A stretch of DNA of 64,000 bases from Heterocephalus glaber (GCF_000247695.1 NW_004624732.1:17221059-17285058); one strand, 5' to 3'. Shown: positions 13,904 through 26,736, counted from the stretch's first letter. Notes: generated by a model from the sequence alone, not told the origin. Translations and numbers: made by a program.

Positions 13904-16198
13904 CGTCAGCTTCTTCTCTGGGGTGTGGCTGTGTAGGACCACATAGGAGAGAACCAGAGGATTTTGCCCAGGATCTTGAGGGTCACTGTGGTTCATAGAG
14001 CCAGCCCCAGCTATGGGTCATCAGGTTGCTCCTGGAGGGCTAAGTAGCTGCTGTGGAGGCCCTGAGCCTCCCAGGCCTCCTTGCCTCACAATCCCTCAGG
14101 AAAATCAGACTGGGTTGTGTACATAATTCTTTCATTTATTCCTTTGTCATCTAGCACATGCCTGTTTGTATAAAACTAGAAAACTATGGACTAGGCTGAG
14201 GGCACCGTGCCAGGGACAAGTCCTCTGGGTACTGGGCTTCTGTTGTGATTCTCCTTCATCTCCAGGGTGCCAGGTTTATGTGTTTTGCAGACTTGGCCTC
14301 AGGTACCCATGAGCCTTGATGTGACACTTCACCTGTTGTACATGTGGGGGTGTGGTCATGCATCACCGCAGAGGCCCCAGAAGGGCTGTGCCTCCCAGTT
14401 ACCATGGAGTCACTGGCTGTAGTGCACCCTAACCCTTCACACGCAGGTCCTGAGCACTTCTGATCCCGGCAGGGGCAGTGGCCATGTGTATGTAGGGTAT
14501 GTGCCTGGCACAGACACCCACAAGTTGGCATTGCCTAGTGAACTCCTGTTGGAGACACTTTAGCCAAGTCAGGCACATGTGCTGCACACCCTGGTGGAGC
14601 ATTGCACTCCCCCAGACCTTGCCACAGTCCTCTGTGTCCCTCTCCCCAGGCGTAGGCAGCTGGGTGGTAGGTGTGCAGTTGCAGGCTGGGGACATGGGGG
14701 AGGAGCAATCTGAGTCCTGGCTGTGCAGCAGCCTCAGCAGAGGCCTGGAGGCCTCTATGCAAAGTGAGCCTTGTAGCTCCTAGCTGGGTCAAGAGACGGG
14801 CCCTGGAGGCAGGTGCCAGGCTGTGCCAACAAGCATACAGCCCAGTTGCCTGGCTGCCCCACCCGAGTGCAGCCCAGGAGCAGAGAGCACCGTCACCAGC
14901 CCATGACCCTAAGGTGTGAGTGTGTGCATTTGGTCAGAATTGACATCTCACCTTCGGGATATCAGAAGGCAGAAAGAGCCAGGTAATTGGGGTAAAATAT
15001 GAATGAGCAGTTGCCCTGAGGGGACCAAGGCCTGGCTGGGTTCCCTCCATGTCATGGCTCACTTGCTGGAGCACAGCCCAGAGCAGCAGGAAGGAGCTTG
15101 GTGGAGTCAGAGGGCAGACAGAGGAGGTGGAGCCCAGCCCCTCCTGCCTGGAGCAACCCTAGGCACAGCACTGCACTGTGATTCAGCTGGGAGAGCCCAC
15201 AGCCATGCTGCTTTTGGGAACAGCAGGCAAGCTCCCAGAAGCCCGCAGCCCATCCTCTCCTCCCAGAGAGGGTTGGTACGTATAATTCTTAATTTGGTAT
15301 TTTGAAACAAGGATGGGAAATATCTTTCCCAGTGTTTACTAACAGCATCCTGCCCTTGAGGCCATGACCTCATTTCCTCTTCCCACCAAGCCTGCACCTG
15401 GGTAGTCTGGGCCATGCTGTCAAAGCTTAGGGCCACCGTGCTGTCTCATGTACTCATTCTGGAGCACCCCTCCCCAGACTGCTTCACCAGGCCTCCTGCT
15501 TCTGGGTCCCAACTTGGGCCTCAGTGGCCCCTGAGCCTTCCCTCTGCGGTGCCCACTTAGCAGGGTCTTTAGTGGCCACATTCCCAGCCCTTCCTGTCCT
15601 GCACATGACAGACACCTGGTGAATTCTGTGGCCAAGGGAGGAGTGCAGCAGATCAGAGGGCACAGGCTGCCGAGCCAGGAGACAGAGGTCATCTGTATGA
15701 GGCCATACAGCTCACACCTGGCCTGGTCCAGGATGAGGGGTATAGTCTAGATCTAAAATGTCTCCAAAGCCTCAGTGTCTGGGAGGTGACTGGATTGCAA
15801 GCTCCAACACGGATTTGCTGTCGGGAGGGGTCTGGTGGGAAGAGGTGCCTGCTATGCTTGTGTCTTGGAAGGACTGTCCCCCTTCCCACTCCCCTGATGC
15901 TGCTTACGGCCTGCCAGGTTAGCCGCTCTCCTCTACTAGTCCCTTCCACCATGCCTCCTTCCTTGGATCCTGTGGACTGAAAATGCTTAGGTGTCATCCC
16001 ACCAACAAGGAAAGTAACTAAGACAATGAGCAAGCTCCTTGTGTAGATGCTGAGAGGTTCTGATGCTCTTTAACAATGTATGTGGTGCTCCACCAAACCC
16101 TTACAGGCCTGGGAGGAAGGCGTTTCCCTCACCCTGATTAGTGGATCAGAACTGAGCTCAGAGGGACCCAATGGCTCTCCCTAGGCTCCATGGGGCGC

Positions 16199-16212
16199 GG
16201 GGGGGGGGGGGG
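16199..16212 (+). repeat. Poly(G) run of 14
   Basis: An uninterrupted run of 14 G is present in the intron. Such runs are length-unstable and error-prone in assemblies. Confidence 0.8.
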
Positions 16213-16267
16213 CAGCTGGCAGAGCGAGGCTCTATCTGTCTGATGCTGAGGCCTCTTTTTACCTTGT

Positions 16268-16441
16268 GATACTGGGGGTCCAACCTAGGGGCCCTCTACC
16301 CCTGAGCCACATCCCCAGCTGTTTGGTTTAGTGTGGTACAGGGTCTTGCTGGGTGGCCCAAGTTGGCCTAAAGCTTGTGATCCTCCTGCCTCAGCCTCCT
16401 GAATAGCTGGGATTTCAGGTGTGTGCCACTTTGCCCTGCTG
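16268..16441 (-). repeat. B1+ID composite (B4-like)
   Basis: Reversed ID (16268-16320, ending CACATCCCCAGC) is joined to reversed B1 (about 16330-16440, CTCCTGCCTCAGCCTCCTGA). The same B1-then-ID order recurs elsewhere in the window. Confidence 0.65.
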
Positions 16442-19151
16442 TGAGACCTCATTTTGCTCTTGTCCACATCCTCACCTTCCTCACCAGGACAGCCCTTTGG
16501 GACAGACAAATGGCCTCAGTGCTGGCACAGGAGGGGGTGGGCAGAGGGGGGCAGAGGCACCCAGCCTGCAGCAGCACCCCACCCCCTCTGGAGAAGGCCA
16601 GGCCCCTAGGATGCACTTGTCTGAGCAGTCACCCAGCAGTAGTTGGCAGGCAGGGACAGGTGCGCTGGGTAGGCCAACAATGGATGGACCTGGGGTAGGA
16701 TTCACCCTGGCAGGGGTGCTGCAGAAGCCTGAGGCTCCCCCTGCTCCCTGGGGGCCACTGACAGCTGCATTGTGCTCTACACACACCCTTTGTTCTGACA
16801 GCCCCTCACAGCCAGGGTGCAGCCTAGGATGAGACAGACCAGCCTGGGCAGGGCCACAGCTCGCCTGCCAGCCCAGCACACAGGCTCTGGAGGCAGTACA
16901 GGCTGGTGTGAGTGAGGCATTGACCAGACTCAGCATGAGGTGCCAGGCACAGGAGTCAGGCCCAGGCCCTCAGGCTGCACCACCAAGGCATGTTGAGCCC
17001 TGGGGTCTGTGGCCCTGGTGAGCAGGCAGGACAGAGGGGCCTCAGGCTGCCTTGTCCTCCCCACCCTCTGCGTCATATTGGAGGGTGGGGAAGAGGAGCT
17101 AGGCCGCCAGCAAACACCCAGCAGCAGAGAATGCAGAGAGCTAAAGTTACACATCACCCTGGCCCTGAAAACGGACAAGCTTCTCTCCAGAATCTCCCAT
17201 GTTCGCGTAAAGTGAGCTCTTCAAGAGGCTGTATGTGTGTGTGCGTGCGTGTGTATGGGGGAGAGGGGGAGGCAGAGAAGCCCCCTGAGATGAAAAGAGC
17301 CAGCTGCACTGGCCCCAGGCCTCCACTGTGTGCCCCACCCAGAGGGGCCCAGGGCTGCCATTGGCACCATTCACCTCTGCCCTCATTTGTAGCCAGGCAG
17401 CTCCTGCTGCTTTGAGTCTGAAAGTTCAAGTCCACATCCTCACTTCCAGCAGTCTGTCCTGGGGCAGCAGCCCGGGCCTGGGAGGCTGTGGGTAGATTAA
17501 TGCCACTCGGTGGGTGCTCAGTCGTGCTGTGCTTTGGGGTGCTGTTTGCTGGATTCCAGAGGTCAGTGTGCTGACCCAGGCTGTTCTTGTAAGGTCTGGC
17601 AGGGGCAGATGCTGGCCGGTAGGAGCCTCTAGCCACGCCGTCATCTCACTCACATGTGCTGGCTGTGTGGCCCTGGGAGTCACAGCCTCACAGGCTGTCT
17701 TAACAGTGTAGGAGAGACAGCCGTGCCTCCTCTGGGGTGGGTGCTGGCCTCCTCGGCAGGGGCAGGAGGAGGTCACAGGGCCCATACCTGTACGTTTGTG
17801 CGGGGCAGATGGCAGAGACCTGGGGACAGATGGCAAAGAAAGGAGGGGAGCTCTAGAGCGAGACAGAAGGGAGGAGCCTGTGTTGTGGGCCCTGAGCAAG
17901 GGATGAAGGGAGAGTTACACAAAGATGCCTAAGCCATGAACCCCTGCCCTCCCTAACCCGCCCCACACACACCTCCCCGCTAAAATCCTGGGTGCAGGAG
18001 CCTGACAGCAGTGTGCAGGCCTGGAAGCCTGAGCTCAGAGCAGTAAGAGGATGCCACAGCCCGGACGACAGGGAGCTGAGTGTGGGTGAGGGCGAGGGCT
18101 GCCTGTCTCAGCCAGTCTCCAGTGTGGCCAAGGCTGTGTTCCTCCCCAGGTGAGAGAGCCTCCCCTGCTGGCCTCTTCACGAACTGGTCTATGGCATTTA
18201 CACCAGCAGTGTCCATAGTTACCATTTCCTTGTCTGGGTCCATGTCCCAAGGAGGGGCTCTGGTTGTGTCAGCCTAGCCCGGGCTGGCAGTGGGTGAGCT
18301 GTTTCTGCAGGCGGAAGCAGCTCCTGAGCTCAGAGAACCACTGAGAGGTCCCCAAGCCTTTATCGTTTCCCTCCACAGGCACCACACACCTGCAGCCCTG
18401 CACAGCCTGCCCCTGCCGACCTGCTGCACAGGGATAGGTCAGGCAGCTGGCTGTGACTGCACTGCCCAACACGCTGAGGCAGTCTCACCCAGAGATGCCA
18501 CCCAGGCTTACCACCTCCAGAGGCCTCCCTAGCTATTCTAAGTGTGGACATGAAGCTGCACAGAAACTCCTGAGCCACCAGGGCCTTTGCCCAGGGGTCC
18601 CTGGGATCGCTCCCCCACTCAGGGGTACCTACCACTGCAGTGGGCATCTGCTCCAGTGGGGCAGAGGGGTTGGTGTGGAGCACCAGGCCTGGAACTGCTG
18701 GACAAGGTGGTGGCAACGGAGGCCCTCGGGGTCCTGTGCTTTCGGGGTTCTGTGCATTACCCTGGCACCCTGAGCCCAGTCACTGAAAGGCACTGGGGAG
18801 GCTGTCACCTTCTTCCCAGCCCTGTCCTCAGAGGGTGCCCTGCTCAGGATCAGCTTCAGATCTGGATGAGGAGCCGGGGAGTCCAAGTGGAGCTTGCCAA
18901 TGGCAGGCAGGGGGACTGAGCAAACCTCCCAGAGCCTGCCAGAGCCTGGAGTACTAGAGGCCCTGAATAGAGGGTGGCACATCTTGCTGGCAGACCCACC
19001 TAGCAGGCTGGCTGCAGAGTAGAGTTGAGGGGCACCACCGTGGGGGCTCACCATGGTCCTTACCCCCACTGCTGCCTGCAGGACACATCACCCTGTGCAG
19101 CTCGCCCAGCCCCCACACCCTTCTGCCTTTTGTCCCCGCCCATCTGGCTTC

Positions 19152-19166
19152 CCAGCAGGGGGCAAG
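19152..19166 (+). promoter_or_regulatory. CTCF-like motif in HS6ST1 intron
   Basis: CCAGCAGGGGGCAAG matches the first 13 positions of the CTCF core and misses the last two. It is not in a recognised repeat. Confidence 0.4.
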
Positions 19167-19939
19167 AGTGCTGTAAGGACTCCTGCCAAGCTGTCATCTC
19201 TGTCATCCACCATCTGCCCTGGCTGGCATGGCCAGAGAGAGCTGTGTGTGACCAGAAGGGGCCTGTCCAAGAGGCCTGGAGGGGCGGCCTGCCCAGCTTC
19301 CTGCAGCAGAGTGCTACCCAAGACGGGCCAAGTCCAAGGCGTGGGCTCTGTCTCCCTGTGCCCAGGACAATCCAGCTTCTGATTAAAGTCACTCAGCCCA
19401 GTGATGAAGCATTTTTCCTGCAGGTCTGCCTGTATTTTTTTATTTATGTAAACTTTTCTGGCTATGCTTTACAGAAAACAGACTGTGGCTTTGGCTCACA
19501 GTTGAGTTACAAAGCACCACACCCATGCCTGTGGGTTAGACAGCAGTCAGCAGGGTGCCTGGGCTAGTACTGCTTGGGGACACACTCACCTGGCCCTGCA
19601 GGTCCATGCAGACCAGCCAGCCTTGCACCGGCCCAGGTGGTTATGGCTCACGTCTGGAGTTCCAGCCAGTGCTGCCCTGACCAGTTCTGTGCCCTGGGTC
19701 AGCTACTGAAACCTGGGCCTCTTTGCCCACAAAATAAGGCACTGAGCTTGGCAGTCAGCCAAGCCCTGCTGCCCACCCTCACCAGCTCACCCTCTCATCA
19801 TGCCCCGTCCTTAGTGTGTCAGCCCTGAGTAAATGGATCAGGTTCAGAGATCAAATTGTGAAACAGTTTATTTTTCTCCCTTTGTAAAGGAGTCCAGCTG
19901 GCAAGTGCAAGGTCCTGAGTTTGATCCCCAGTTCCACAA

Positions 19940-19986
19940 AAAGGAAGGAAGGAAGGAAGGAAGGGAGAAAGGAAGAAAGGAAGGGA
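19940..19986 (+). repeat. (GGAA)n microsatellite
   Basis: About ten GGAA/GAAA units directly follow an ID fragment (about 19896-19940) whose A-rich tail probably seeded them. Confidence 0.75.
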
Positions 19987-20363
19987 ATCCAGCATAAGCA
20001 GGCCGTGCAGCCCTGTGGCCATGTGGCCGTGCAGTGGGTGCAGCTGAGGAAACATCAAGGACCCAGGTTCTGTCCCCTCTACCAGCTCCAGAAAGCAGGG
20101 CTTCTGCTTCCTAGTTCAAAATGACTGCTGGCACTCCACAGTCGCACCCACATTCCAGCCAGCAGGAGGGAAACTGGACAATGTCTCTAAGGACATCCTG
20201 ACAGCAGAATCAGTCACACAGTGACACCTGGGAATCTTCTGGGCTCCTTCCTCCTCTGGGGCTTCCATGCTGTTTCCTGAACCTGTCTCTTGGGGACACA
20301 TGTGAGCATGGCCCCCTATACTTGGGCTGCCTTCCCACCCATCTGTGAGAATTAACTGACCTG

Positions 20364-20503
20364 GTCAGGTGTGGTGGCATACACCTGTAATTCCAGCACT
20401 CCGGAGGCTGAAGCAGAAGGATTCCAAGTTTGAGGCCAACCTGAGCTACATAGAAAGCTCCAGGCCATCCTAGACTACATAGTGAGACCCCTGTGTCAAA
20501 AAA
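20364..20503 (+). repeat. B1 SINE with internal duplication
   Basis: B1 with two CTACATAG boxes, flanked by CTGACCTGG on both sides as a target-site duplication. Confidence 0.8.
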
Positions 20504-21940
20504 GCTGACCTGGGTGAGCTGAGGCAGAGCTCCCCACTTCGCTGGAGGCATCTGTGCTTCGCCCTTCCTGAAGAAGGGTGGGTGTACCAGGGCTGCACTG
20601 AAGCCCTTCTGGGGCCTCCTCTGGGTGTCTATCTCTGCGGCTGGCAGCATTGCCCAGATCTCACAGGTCACCAATGAGACCAGCCTCTACTGTCCCCAGG
20701 AGAGAGTGCAGGAAGCATGGGGGCTGGGGCTGTAACGCCTGGGCCCACACAGCACCTGGCCCTGGTGTCGTGAGGCCTGTCTCTGGACCCAGTTATTTTT
20801 GGAATCAGATTCAGTTCATCCACAGAAATAGCCACTGCTATTCTCAGGATGCCACCAGGAAGGGGCAGCCTTACAGCAGTACTTTCTGTGCTGCACTTGG
20901 AGAGGGGTTCCACCCTGCCTCTGGGTATCCTGCAGGTGCTGAGAAGGGCCACCTGCACCTCCCGCACCTGGGCCAGGTGTGGGAGGTGAGCGGCAGCTGT
21001 GTCCAGGCCAGCAGGGACCTGTCTGCCCACACGTTTGGCTGTTGGTTCCTGCCTCTTGGGAGCAGGTCGTCTCCTGTGGGCTGTCCTCTCACCCCTCACC
21101 TCCTTGCCTGAAGTTTTGCCTCTCAGAGGGGAGGGGACACAGCCCCGGGAACCTTCACCAGCCAGCCCTTCCTGCTACCGGAAGGAGAGGAGGCACCAGC
21201 CCCATGTGGCTTCCACCTCACAGTGAGACTTGGTGACTTTGATTTTCCTGAGCACTCAAGCCACAGTTGGGTCCAGTCACTTCTTGCAGAGAGCCCCTGC
21301 CCTTTGATGCCCATGAGCCCCAGGCAGGGGATCATCACTGGGTGCCTCGAATCACACTGCCTGCACCCACCCTTTGGACTTCTCAGTCTTCTGGAGTCAT
21401 CTGGGTCCAATCTTCACAAGTCCTCATGAAGGGTACCTTGGACCCTGAGAGATCAGGGTACACAGTCTGGGGGAAGGACACTCAAAGGGCCCGCCATGGG
21501 GACCTCAGCACTCTGCAACCTGGGGAGAACACAGTGGCACTCCTGGTACTGCATCGAGGCCAGCATCAGGGACTCTTTACAGTGCACATGGCCTTGCCTA
21601 TGTCTGGAGGAGTTTGAGAGCATTGCTTTGAAAAACCTCCTGCTGTATCAACTAACTGAGCAGCTGAGCCCTTGTGCCCAGTGGGGAGCCGCACTTCTGC
21701 CGCACTGCTGTACAGCCCAGCTGTGTTAAGGTGCCCGTTTGGATCTGGTGGGTTAGAACCTACTATGAAAGGCCTCTGCTCAGTCCCACAATGGGAAGTG
21801 AAGCCTGCTGGGACCTTGTGACCTTGCAAAGGACTGATGTTGGCAGAACTACCCTTTCCAAGGCCCTTTGCACCCCAAAACCCTATCCTGGGCAACAGGG
21901 CCATTTTTGCAGTTGTGACACTATTTTAATTATTTGTGTA

Positions 21941-22246
21941 CAGATTGAGTAATCCTTACTCAAAATTCTGGGGAACGGAAGTGCTTTGGATTTCAGACTT
22001 TGGAGTGCTTGTATAGATACTATGAGGTAACTTGGGGAGGGGACCTAAGTTAAATACAATTCATTTATGTTTCATATACACTTTACATACATAGGTTGGA
22101 GGTGATTGTATGGTCTTTAGGACACCTGCATTTTGACTGAGCTATCACGTGAGGTCAGATGTAGAATTTTCCCATGTGTCTTGTCAGCCTTCAGGAGTTT
22201 AATTTCTAGAGCATTTCAGATTTTCAGATTAGGGATGCTCAAGCTG
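21941..22246 (+). mobile_element. Tigger-like DNA transposon remnant
   Basis: It opens CAGATTGAGTAATCCTTACT and closes with GAGCATTTCAGATTTTCAGA then TTAGGGATGCTCAA, a pattern I recall for Tigger2-type (mariner/pogo) non-autonomous elements. It has no coding capacity. Confidence 0.6.
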
Positions 22247-22514
22247 TAGTATATAGTTGCAGACAGCACAGAAATATGTAAAGAAAATAATTAAAATCAC
22301 CCATTTTGGGATTACAGGTTTTCACTGAACTTCCGACTTTTTGTAATTCTGAAATTTTTGTAATAAAATGCTGGGGGTGGGGATATCCCTAATTTCACTG
22401 TTCTGAGATAGCCATTGAGTAGTCTGTTACTGTCCTGGGTGGTACGTTTTCTGAGCGTGTGTAATTTTTACAAAACTGTGACCCCAGTGCAGTTGTCACA
22501 CCCAGTGGGCCAGG

Positions 22515-22670
22515 GGGCTTTGCTGGCTCTAACTTGTGATCCTCCTGCCTCAGCCTCCCAGCATGCTGAGATTACAGACAGGTATCACCATGCCTGGCTT
22601 TTTTTTTTTCTTTTCTTTAGAAGCAAGGTGTCCCTATGTTTCCTAGGCTAGCCTCAAAGTCCTAGACTTC
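22515..22670 (-). repeat. B1-related fragments
   Basis: Reversed B1 (CTCCTGCCTCAGCCTCCCAG, ACCATGCCTGGC) is followed by a T-run and a second partial B1 end. Confidence 0.65.
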
Positions 22671-22946
22671 CAGAAGGTGGGAGTCAGGAATGGGTAGATT
22701 TGAGCACGAGTTTGGGTCAAACCAGTACTGTCTTGTCTGGCAGAGGAAGGAAAAAGAAGTACTGCTGGGCGGGGCAGGGGACGGGGTGTTGGCACTGCCT
22801 TGTATTAAACTAAAACTCTAGAGACAAAAAAATGGTCTCTGAAATAAAAGTATTTATCGAGCAGTCATGAAGGCCAGCCAGAAAAGGATCAGGTCCTGGG
22901 ACAGGCTCCCAGAGTTGCCAGGAAAAAGCTAAGAGCATTATTACAG

Positions 22947-23060
22947 GGGTAGGCATGGTGGCACACACCTGTAATCCCAGCACTTGGGAGGCTGAGGTAG
23001 GAAGATCACTCCAAGTTCAAGGCCAGCCTAGGCTACATAGTGAGATTGTTAAAAAAAAAA
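22947..23060 (+). repeat. B1 SINE
   Basis: It reads GTAGGCATGGTGGCACACAC through GGCTACATAGTGAGA to an A-run. Confidence 0.85.
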
Positions 23061-23655
23061 AATTTTTTTTTATTATATATATGAAAATTGGGAGAAGGAA
23101 AGAATAAATCCTTAACACTGTTCCTATGGCCATAGATAAGAGGAGTGGGATTGTGCTAAACAGGAAACATTGCTTGACAGTCTGAAGGAAGAAGTACTCG
23201 TTGCATCTGGGTTGATAAGGTTATTAGTCCAGATGGTGGCTGGTGGTCCACATGCTAAGATTTAAGTGTGCTTTCCAGCATGCAGCCTCTGCTCCTCCCT
23301 CCTAACCCACCCCTTGTGATTCACTGTAGGACCTCTCAGAGCTTGTTCTCACCTCTGCTCTGGCCTTGGGTCAGTTGCCTCCCCGCTCCAAGCCCAGTGT
23401 GCCCATCATCCATGAAGTCTGAGTGGTGCTGGAGTCTCCCTGACTTGGATGAGATCGTGGGCCCCAGCTGTTGGAAGGTGGCAGGGGACAGAGCCTGCAG
23501 GGCCGCAGTACTGCAGTCCACCCTCCACCCTCCCAGCTGACCCGCTCACCCACCCTCCTGCCTATGTCCTGTACTCATCCCTTTACTTCACACGTTTCCA
23601 GTGGAGTAGGGCCCAGGCCTGCACTGCAGTTACCCTGTAAGAACGTGCACTCCAG

Positions 23656-23737
23656 TGGGTAGGGGACAGCTCTATGGGACTCTTGCTGCTGAGTGCAAGG
23701 GCCTGTGTTCCATCCCCACCACAGCAATTAAAAAAAC
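23656..23737 (+). repeat. Old ID-like SINE
   Basis: A degraded tRNA-like body (GCTGAGTGCAAGGGCCTGTG, TTCCATCCCCACCAC) with an A-rich tail. Confidence 0.5.
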
Positions 23738-23739
23738 AC

Positions 23740-24500
23740 AAACACCACAAAACTTTAGAGCCAATTGCTCCAGCAGCAGTGTCTAAAACTGTCCACAGGC
23801 ACGGACTGCAACTTATTAAAACATCTCATTTGGTTTTTATGATTCCAGAAAGGGGCAACACTTCATTCCACAAGAAGGACAAGGGTCCCACGGATCTGAG
23901 CTGAGGACTGGTTTTATAGAAAGCAAAGGCTGAAGAGAGGAGAAGCAGTGAGTGGTCCCTTCATAGGTGATTTCCTTGTAAAGCAAGGACAGGGAGATGT
24001 ACCAATAGGAAAATAACTGCTTAGCTATTATCAGGTTACTTTTGTAAAAAGGCAGAGGGAGCATCATTATCATGCTGATTGGAACTGGTTTGTCTGAGAA
24101 GTTTAGTTGTTTGTTGGTTTCTCCTGACTGTCAGATTTCAATTTCCTTTGGATGTGGCAGGAGCTTTGGCACGATTGACTCCATTTTGAGTCACAGACCA
24201 GTCTGTGCAGGACCCTTGTCCAGAACAAAGCCTCCTGTGATTTCAGTGAACAAACTCAAGAAGAAAATGTCTTCCTTGACCACTAGGCTCCTGCATGGTT
24301 GTGGGCACACTACACCAGTGCCCACAGAAATGTCAAAACAGCTGAAGGTCACAGGAAGCATTAGACCAGCCAAGATTAAATGCCAGCATGGGGGTGTCCA
24401 GGCAATAAATCCTGAGGTCTGTCAGGAAAGCTGCAGTCTGGGAACGCTAGAATTATTTCACAAGGCAGACATTCTTGGAGGTCTTAGGCTTTAATCTTTG
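23740..24500 (-). repeat. Possible endogenous-retrovirus LTR fragment
   Basis: It contains ATTGACTCCATTTTGAGTCA and a GGTTTTATAGAAAGC stretch, which resemble reversed LTR sequence. The boundaries and family are not clear. Confidence 0.3.
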
Positions 24501-25726
24501 AAATCCATGTGAATTCTGTGCTGGGGGCCATTACATACCTGAGCTTGTATTTCTGTGAAATAGGCAAGACCCTTCTTGGTCTGGCCTTACCTGAGCCTCT
24601 AACCTCAACTTGAGTCAAGGCTGTACCCCCAAGGATCCTGTCCCTGCCACACATTTGGGAATGATACCCTCCCACCAGCACTGTCACCCCTGTCCTGTTG
24701 GTCCCACCCCACACAGTCTGGAGCACTTAGAACTGGTAAGGAAGACCCGGTCCATACCTGCTTCAGAGCCTGGACCCCCGCCCCCCCACCGTGGAACAGA
24801 AGAAGAGCCTGGCATCCTAGCTGCCCTTGTCTCTATGGCTGCTGTCAAGCCGGGTGGGGCATCGCCACCAGATGCCCTTTACAAGCATTAATATATAGTT
24901 CGGGGTCTTCCTTTGTACAGGGTGCCTGAGCACCAGGGCAGGGCCACTGCCTCACTGTGCCATGTCGTCAAACCAGTTACGAGGTGACATCCAAGAGCCA
25001 CCCAGCCATATGGGCTGATGACCTCCTTGAGCTAGAGGCACAGTGCTGTGCACAGATGTCCCTTTCCATTTAGCTGCCCTTCTGACAGAAGTCAGACAAG
25101 CCCAGCAGTCTCTCCTCCCTGGTGGCCCTGGGCAGTGTGAGTTGTCTTACATTTTCAGGAATATACACCAGCCTTTCCAGAGTTCCCAATTCTGAGGAAA
25201 TCAGAGACAGACATAGGCCCAGGGCCAGCACATGGTGGCCACACAGATGAGGGCCCCACGCCATGTCTGTTGCTGCTGGCCAACAGCAGGGCACTGGCTG
25301 GATTCTGGTGAGTGGCCAGAAGCACACAGAAGGGCTCAGAAAGAGCTGGCTGTTGGAAGCCTTGGGCTGACCTAGTGCGGGCATGCCTGAGTGCCTGAGC
25401 TGGAGGTCAGTGTGCTGTGGCACAGTGAGGGGCCAGGATCACAGTTCAGCACTGTCCCTGAAAGCATGCTCTCCAGGCGAGGCACTGAATATACCCCTGG
25501 CTGCTGTGTCTGGGTTGGTAGCAGTGAAGGGAGCCCCTGGGAGCCGCATCCCAAGGCCTCTGGATGATGAAGCCAGACATAGGCTGGATGCTTGGCTCAG
25601 CAGGACCTGTGCTTCCTCCCCAGGGAGACTGCAGAGTGGTCGAATGCAGTAGTGCACCAGTAGCTAACAAACCACAGGGCAGCCCCAACTGACCCAGAAA
25701 CTGGCCCCCCACCATCCCAAGGGGGA

Positions 25727-25741
25727 CAGCGCCCCCTGGCT
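25727..25741 (-). promoter_or_regulatory. CTCF-like motif 290 bases upstream of the HS6ST1 last exon
   Basis: The minus strand reads AGCCAGGGGGCGCTG. The core CCAGGGGGCGC is strong, though two outer consensus positions miss. It sits in the intron just before the terminal exon. Confidence 0.45.
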
Positions 25742-26027
25742 GAAACCCCCCAGGGGTCCTTCCCTGAGATTCTTGCTCAGTGTAGCAGCCCTGCCCAAGG
25801 AGGAGGGGCAGGAAAGGGGATGTCCCTCCTTGGAGCGGGCTGGCACTGCAGGGCACTGTCTGGGGGGTCACATCTCTAACCCACAGTTTCTACTCGGAAA
25901 TGGCCAGTGTAAGAGCTGAGCACAGCAGTCCCACCTGTCCAAGGGTCCCACAGTAGACACGCATACAGTGGGACCCCCATTCTTGTGACCCACCGTACCC
26001 TCACCTCCCCTTCTCCTGTCATTGCAG

Positions 26028-26736
26028 GAAGTTCTACTACATCACCCTTCTTCGAGACCCCGTGTCCCGCTACCTGAGTGAGTGGCGTCATGTGCAGCGC
26101 GGAGCCACGTGGAAGACCTCGCTGCACATGTGCGATGGGCGTACACCCACCCCCGAGGAGCTGCCGCCCTGCTACGAGGGCACAGACTGGTCAGGCTGCA
26201 CGCTGCAGGAGTTCATGGACTGCCCCTACAACCTGGCCAACAACCGCCAGGTGCGCATGCTGGCTGACCTGAGCCTGGTGGGCTGCTACAACCTGTCCTT
26301 CATTCCCGAGGGCAAGCGGGCCCAGCTGCTGCTGGAGAGTGCCAAGAAGAACCTGCGCGGCATGGCCTTCTTTGGCCTGACTGAGTTCCAGCGCAAGACT
26401 CAGTACCTGTTCGAGCGGACGTTCAACCTCAAGTTCATCCGGCCCTTCATGCAGTACAACAGCACGCGGGCGGGCGGTGTGGAGGTGGACGAGGACACCA
26501 TCCAGCGCATCGAGGAGCTCAACGATCTGGACATGCAGCTCTATGACTACGCTAAGGACCTCTTCCAGCAGCGCTACCAGTACAAGCGGCAGCTGGAGCG
26601 CAGGGAGCAGCGCCTTCGGACCCGCGAGGAGCGCCTGCTGCACCGCGCCAAGGAGGCACTGCCGGGTGAGGACCCTGAGGAGCCAGGCCGTGTGCCCACT
26701 GAGGACTACATGAGCCACATCATCGAGAAATGGTAG
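26028..26736 (+). CDS. HS6ST1: Heparan sulfate 6-O-sulfotransferase 1, terminal coding exon (C-terminal 235 residues)
   Basis: The enzyme is a Golgi type II membrane protein that moves sulfate from PAPS to the 6-O position of glucosamine in heparan sulfate, which tunes FGF and other growth-factor signalling. The exon starts at 26028. Its first base completes a split codon, and reading continues from AAG at 26029 (KFYYITLLRDPVSRYLSEW) to TAG at 26734-26736. Exon residues 9-19 (RDPVSRYLSEW) form the 3'-phosphate-binding motif for PAPS; Arg and Ser contacts are known for the family. N-glycosylation sequons are NLS (exon residue 88) and NST (144). A charged helical, probably coiled-coil segment covers about 156-211, and the end reads TEDYMSHIIEKW. 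The family is about 410 residues long, so this exon gives a little over half. The N-terminal anchor and 5'-phosphosulfate loop lie in exon 1, outside the window. No frameshift or stop is present. The exon is very GC-rich with GC-ending codons. HS6ST2 and HS6ST3 are less likely given the C-terminal sequence and the UGGT1 neighbour. Confidence 0.97.

Larger units (their letters stand above)
1..26027 (+). other. HS6ST1: HS6ST1 intron (3' part), ends at the acceptor of the last exon
   Basis: This is inferred to be the intron between HS6ST1 exon 1 (outside the window) and the terminal exon. It ends in a pyrimidine-rich tract and CAG acceptor (AG at 26026-26027). It is GC-rich and mostly unique sequence. 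No open reading frame in it shows a recognisable domain or splice-bounded conserved segment. Repeats are listed separately: an old L1 block (5.2-8.1 kb), LTR-like pieces (3.0 and 7.5 kb), a few B1/ID copies and a Tigger-like element (21.9 kb). In 1-3000, 3600-5200, 8140-12150, 13000-16260, 16450-19890, 20510-21940 and 24500-26000 I see no gene and no repeat I can name with confidence. Confidence 0.85.

Noticed and set aside
19025..19567. Open frame of 180 codons in the HS6ST1 intron
   Set aside because: No recognisable domain, no splice-bounded conserved segment, and several similar-length frames overlap it on both strands.
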